Assembly (NCBI GenBank): GCA_002049455.2 | Contig: KV919290.1 | Span: forward strand, 1 to 28,767 | DNA length: 28,767 nt | Origin: Porphyra umbilicalis | Lineage: Eukaryota > Rhodophyta > Bangiophyceae > Bangiales > Bangiaceae | Direction: 5' to 3' | Shown: one piece after another, positions 27,171 through 28,767 of the stretch | Layout of the letters: each line of letters begins with the position of its first letter | Numbering within the stretch: the first letter of the stretch is position 1 | Program-made: the position numbers and the translations under genes | The notes under the pieces: model-generated | Told to the model about the DNA's origin: nothing | Database searches by the model: none | The model's input: the letters and a program-made list of their open reading frames with translations, nothing else

Positions 27171-28057
27171 TGGGTTGGGGTTGACCAACGCGGTTGGCAG
27201 GTAACTTGCTGCGGTCGGTGACGACGTGTGAAGTGGCTCTGCAATGTTCTTTGTTGCAGAAAAGTCACTTGTGGTCGTCTTCTCTTCCTGGCAGCGTCCA
27301 AGTAGAGTCCGCTCTTCTCCCCGTGATGCTGTTGTCGTCAGGGCGGATACCGAGGTCAGGGTACGTGCTACAGCGGGCAGACTCTATCAGCTACAGCCGT
27401 TCACCAAAAAATCCCGCAGTCGCGGACTGTAACAGTGCTCAGTTCTAACAGTTGGAATTCTCCAAACATATAGATGTCGGCTTGATTTTGTGACAACGTG
27501 GCCCGCTTTTTGAAGATGCGGTCCGTGCAAGCCTCTGACTTCCAGCTCGCATCTTGCGGCGGCCCAAATATAGGACACGGTGTGGCGGCACGAGATTATG
27601 GCACCTGTCACATGTGTATATCTCATGTGCGGTTCGCAGCTGACACTGGTGCACTTCAAGCATGACAGATCTGAGGGGCTGATGAAGACCAAGTTGCTAA
27701 TAATGAGAGAACGACTTAAATGCTGTATTGCGGTGACCTTCCGATTTCCAGAACTAAGTGTCTGCGGCTGGGGACGCGAGCATGAGAAAATGTGACAGAT
27801 TCTGGACACGACGGGATGACGTGCGCCACTGGGCGAAGGAGCGCGCATGCAGAAGCACCATCCCGTGAAATGTTTGTCCGCGCATCTTCGTTCACAGACA
27901 CTGGGATCTCTTGTGATTCCGTGCTGCATCCACTGTCATCTCCACGATCCATTCACGTCGACCGCACCTGTCGTCCGTTTTCCAGTGCCGAGCCAACCTC
28001 CTCTCCCCATCTCACCTTCTCCGACACCCCCTTCCACCTGTCAATCGCTCTTTCACC
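27171..28057. other. Lower-GC region without a recognised gene
   Basis: Composition is close to balanced, unlike the rest of the window. A 180-codon open frame with an ATG lies on the - strand (27387-27929), rich in Cys, Ser, Arg and His. I see no domain in it and do not call it a gene. Nothing resembling transposase, reverse transcriptase or terminal repeats was found by eye. Confidence 0.45.
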
Positions 28058-28767
28058 ATGTCATGCAACTCTGATATTCAACCAATTTTGACGGCGGCTC
28101 GAGAGGCGGCCGGCCTCGGTGCTGGCCGATCCTCATCATCGTCGGAAGAGGAGGACAGCGGGTCTGGATCCCACTGTCGGGCGCCTGGGGCGCGTCCCGA
28201 GACGGCGAATGCGGAGCACCAACGGCTGACTCCTGCCGACGATGACGTGGCGGACGTCGGTGCCTCCTCGGCAAATGCTTGCTCTATTTGTGGGTACCGC
28301 CGACGCTTCGCCGACGATGGCCACAACTTCGGCTCATGCGAGGCCAATGTCCGTGAATGCACCGCGAGCCACAACGTGCCAGCTCCATTCCGGTCCCAGA
28401 TCTGCACCTGCTCCGCTGCCAAAGCGAAGCGATGCACACTCAATGCACAGTAAGTTTGGGATGGGTTGGCCTCTTTCGTCTTGTGGTGCACCTCTTTGGT
28501 GAGCATGCATGGCCCAACAAGATTCTGACTCGAAGTTCTGTCTCCTTGTGTGTCGTGGCGCCATAATAATTTCCTCAGTTGCCACTTGTGTCTGCAAAAG
28601 GGCCATCTTCCTCATACTATGTCGCTGTCGAAGGCTTTTGATATGTCTTTTACCCCAACAGGAAAGTTGTCGGTGCGCCGAAAGAAGGGTGTCCGCTGGT
28701 GTGCGGAATCGATGGTGTGCGCCAAAACTACCGACGCACACCTGACCCAAGTAGCAGCGGCCGCTTT
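28058..28767 (+). CDS. Hypothetical Ser/Glu- and Cys-rich protein, spliced, 3' partial
   Basis: Not recognised. ATG 28058 (context CACCATGT) opens a frame reading MSCNSDIQPILTAAREAAG, an acidic RSSSSSEEEDSGSG stretch, then ACSICGYRRRFADDGHNFG with a C-x2-C pair and further Cys residues. The frame meets a stop (28451-28453) that overlaps a consensus donor GTAAGT at 28450-28455. A good acceptor (TTTTACCCCAACAG, ending 28661) lies 212 bases on. Joining 28449 to 28662 removes the stop and leaves the frame open (KVVGAPKEGCPLVCGIDG) to the end of the window. The acidic Ser-rich N-terminus plus Cys pairs suggest a zinc-binding protein, but I assign no function. It could also be part of a mobile element. 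Confidence 0.4.

Noticed and set aside
27387..27929. A 180-codon - strand open frame in balanced-GC DNA
   Set aside because: It has an ATG and is unusually long for that composition, but shows no domain, order or neighbours to support it. It was left in the spacer entry.
1..28767. CRISPR arrays, bacterial operons, rRNA or prophage genes
   Set aside because: No regularly spaced repeats with unique spacers, no ribosome-binding sites and no such genes; spliced eukaryotic genes fill the window.

Overview
The window looks like nuclear DNA of a photosynthetic eukaryote with a very GC-rich, compact genome. A red alga of the Porphyra/Pyropia type is the best guess. Reasons: a nucleus-encoded plastid phosphoribulokinase whose targeting peptide carries an early Phe (seen in rhodophytes and glaucophytes), few and short spliceosomal introns (about 283, 284 and 363 bp), extreme GC with long Gly/Ala/Pro codon runs, and only eukaryotic genes (exosome RRP4, spindle checkpoint Mad3/BubR1, SNM1 nuclease, sphingolipid desaturase). 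The species call is inference. Many very long open frames here are artefacts of the scarcity of stop codons in GC-rich DNA.

Layout, left to right: intergenic (1-1064); three-exon apyrase (+, 1065-3083); C-rich spacer; Mad3/BubR1-like checkpoint protein (+, 4619-6839); doubtful RING-H2 gene (-, 7217-7908); about 2.5 kb spacer; PH-domain protein kinase with one intron (+, 10418-13480); ceramidase-family protein (-, 13795-15819); spacer with an island of lower GC; unrecognised, frame-broken gene (+, 17262-18647); sphingolipid delta-4 desaturase (+, 19868-20962); SNM1/PSO2-type nuclease (-, 21663-23471) divergent from exosome RRP4 (+, 23716-24810); plastid phosphoribulokinase (-, 25077-26381); then a region of lower GC with two small hypothetical genes, the last running off the window.

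The genes do not form one pathway. The two lipid genes (ceramidase-like and delta-4 desaturase) could both touch sphingolipids. The checkpoint and DNA-repair genes are unrelated neighbours.

The most striking observation is in the Mad3/BubR1-like gene: it has two KEN boxes and seven matches to the ABBA (Cdc20-binding) motif, five of them as an evenly spaced C-terminal array. Second, at least three genes (Mad3, SNM1, ceramidase-like) are coherent proteins only if the frame changes at long G/C runs. This is either a homopolymer-length error in the sequence or real slippage. Third, the SNM1 nuclease ends in a perfect PIP-box match.
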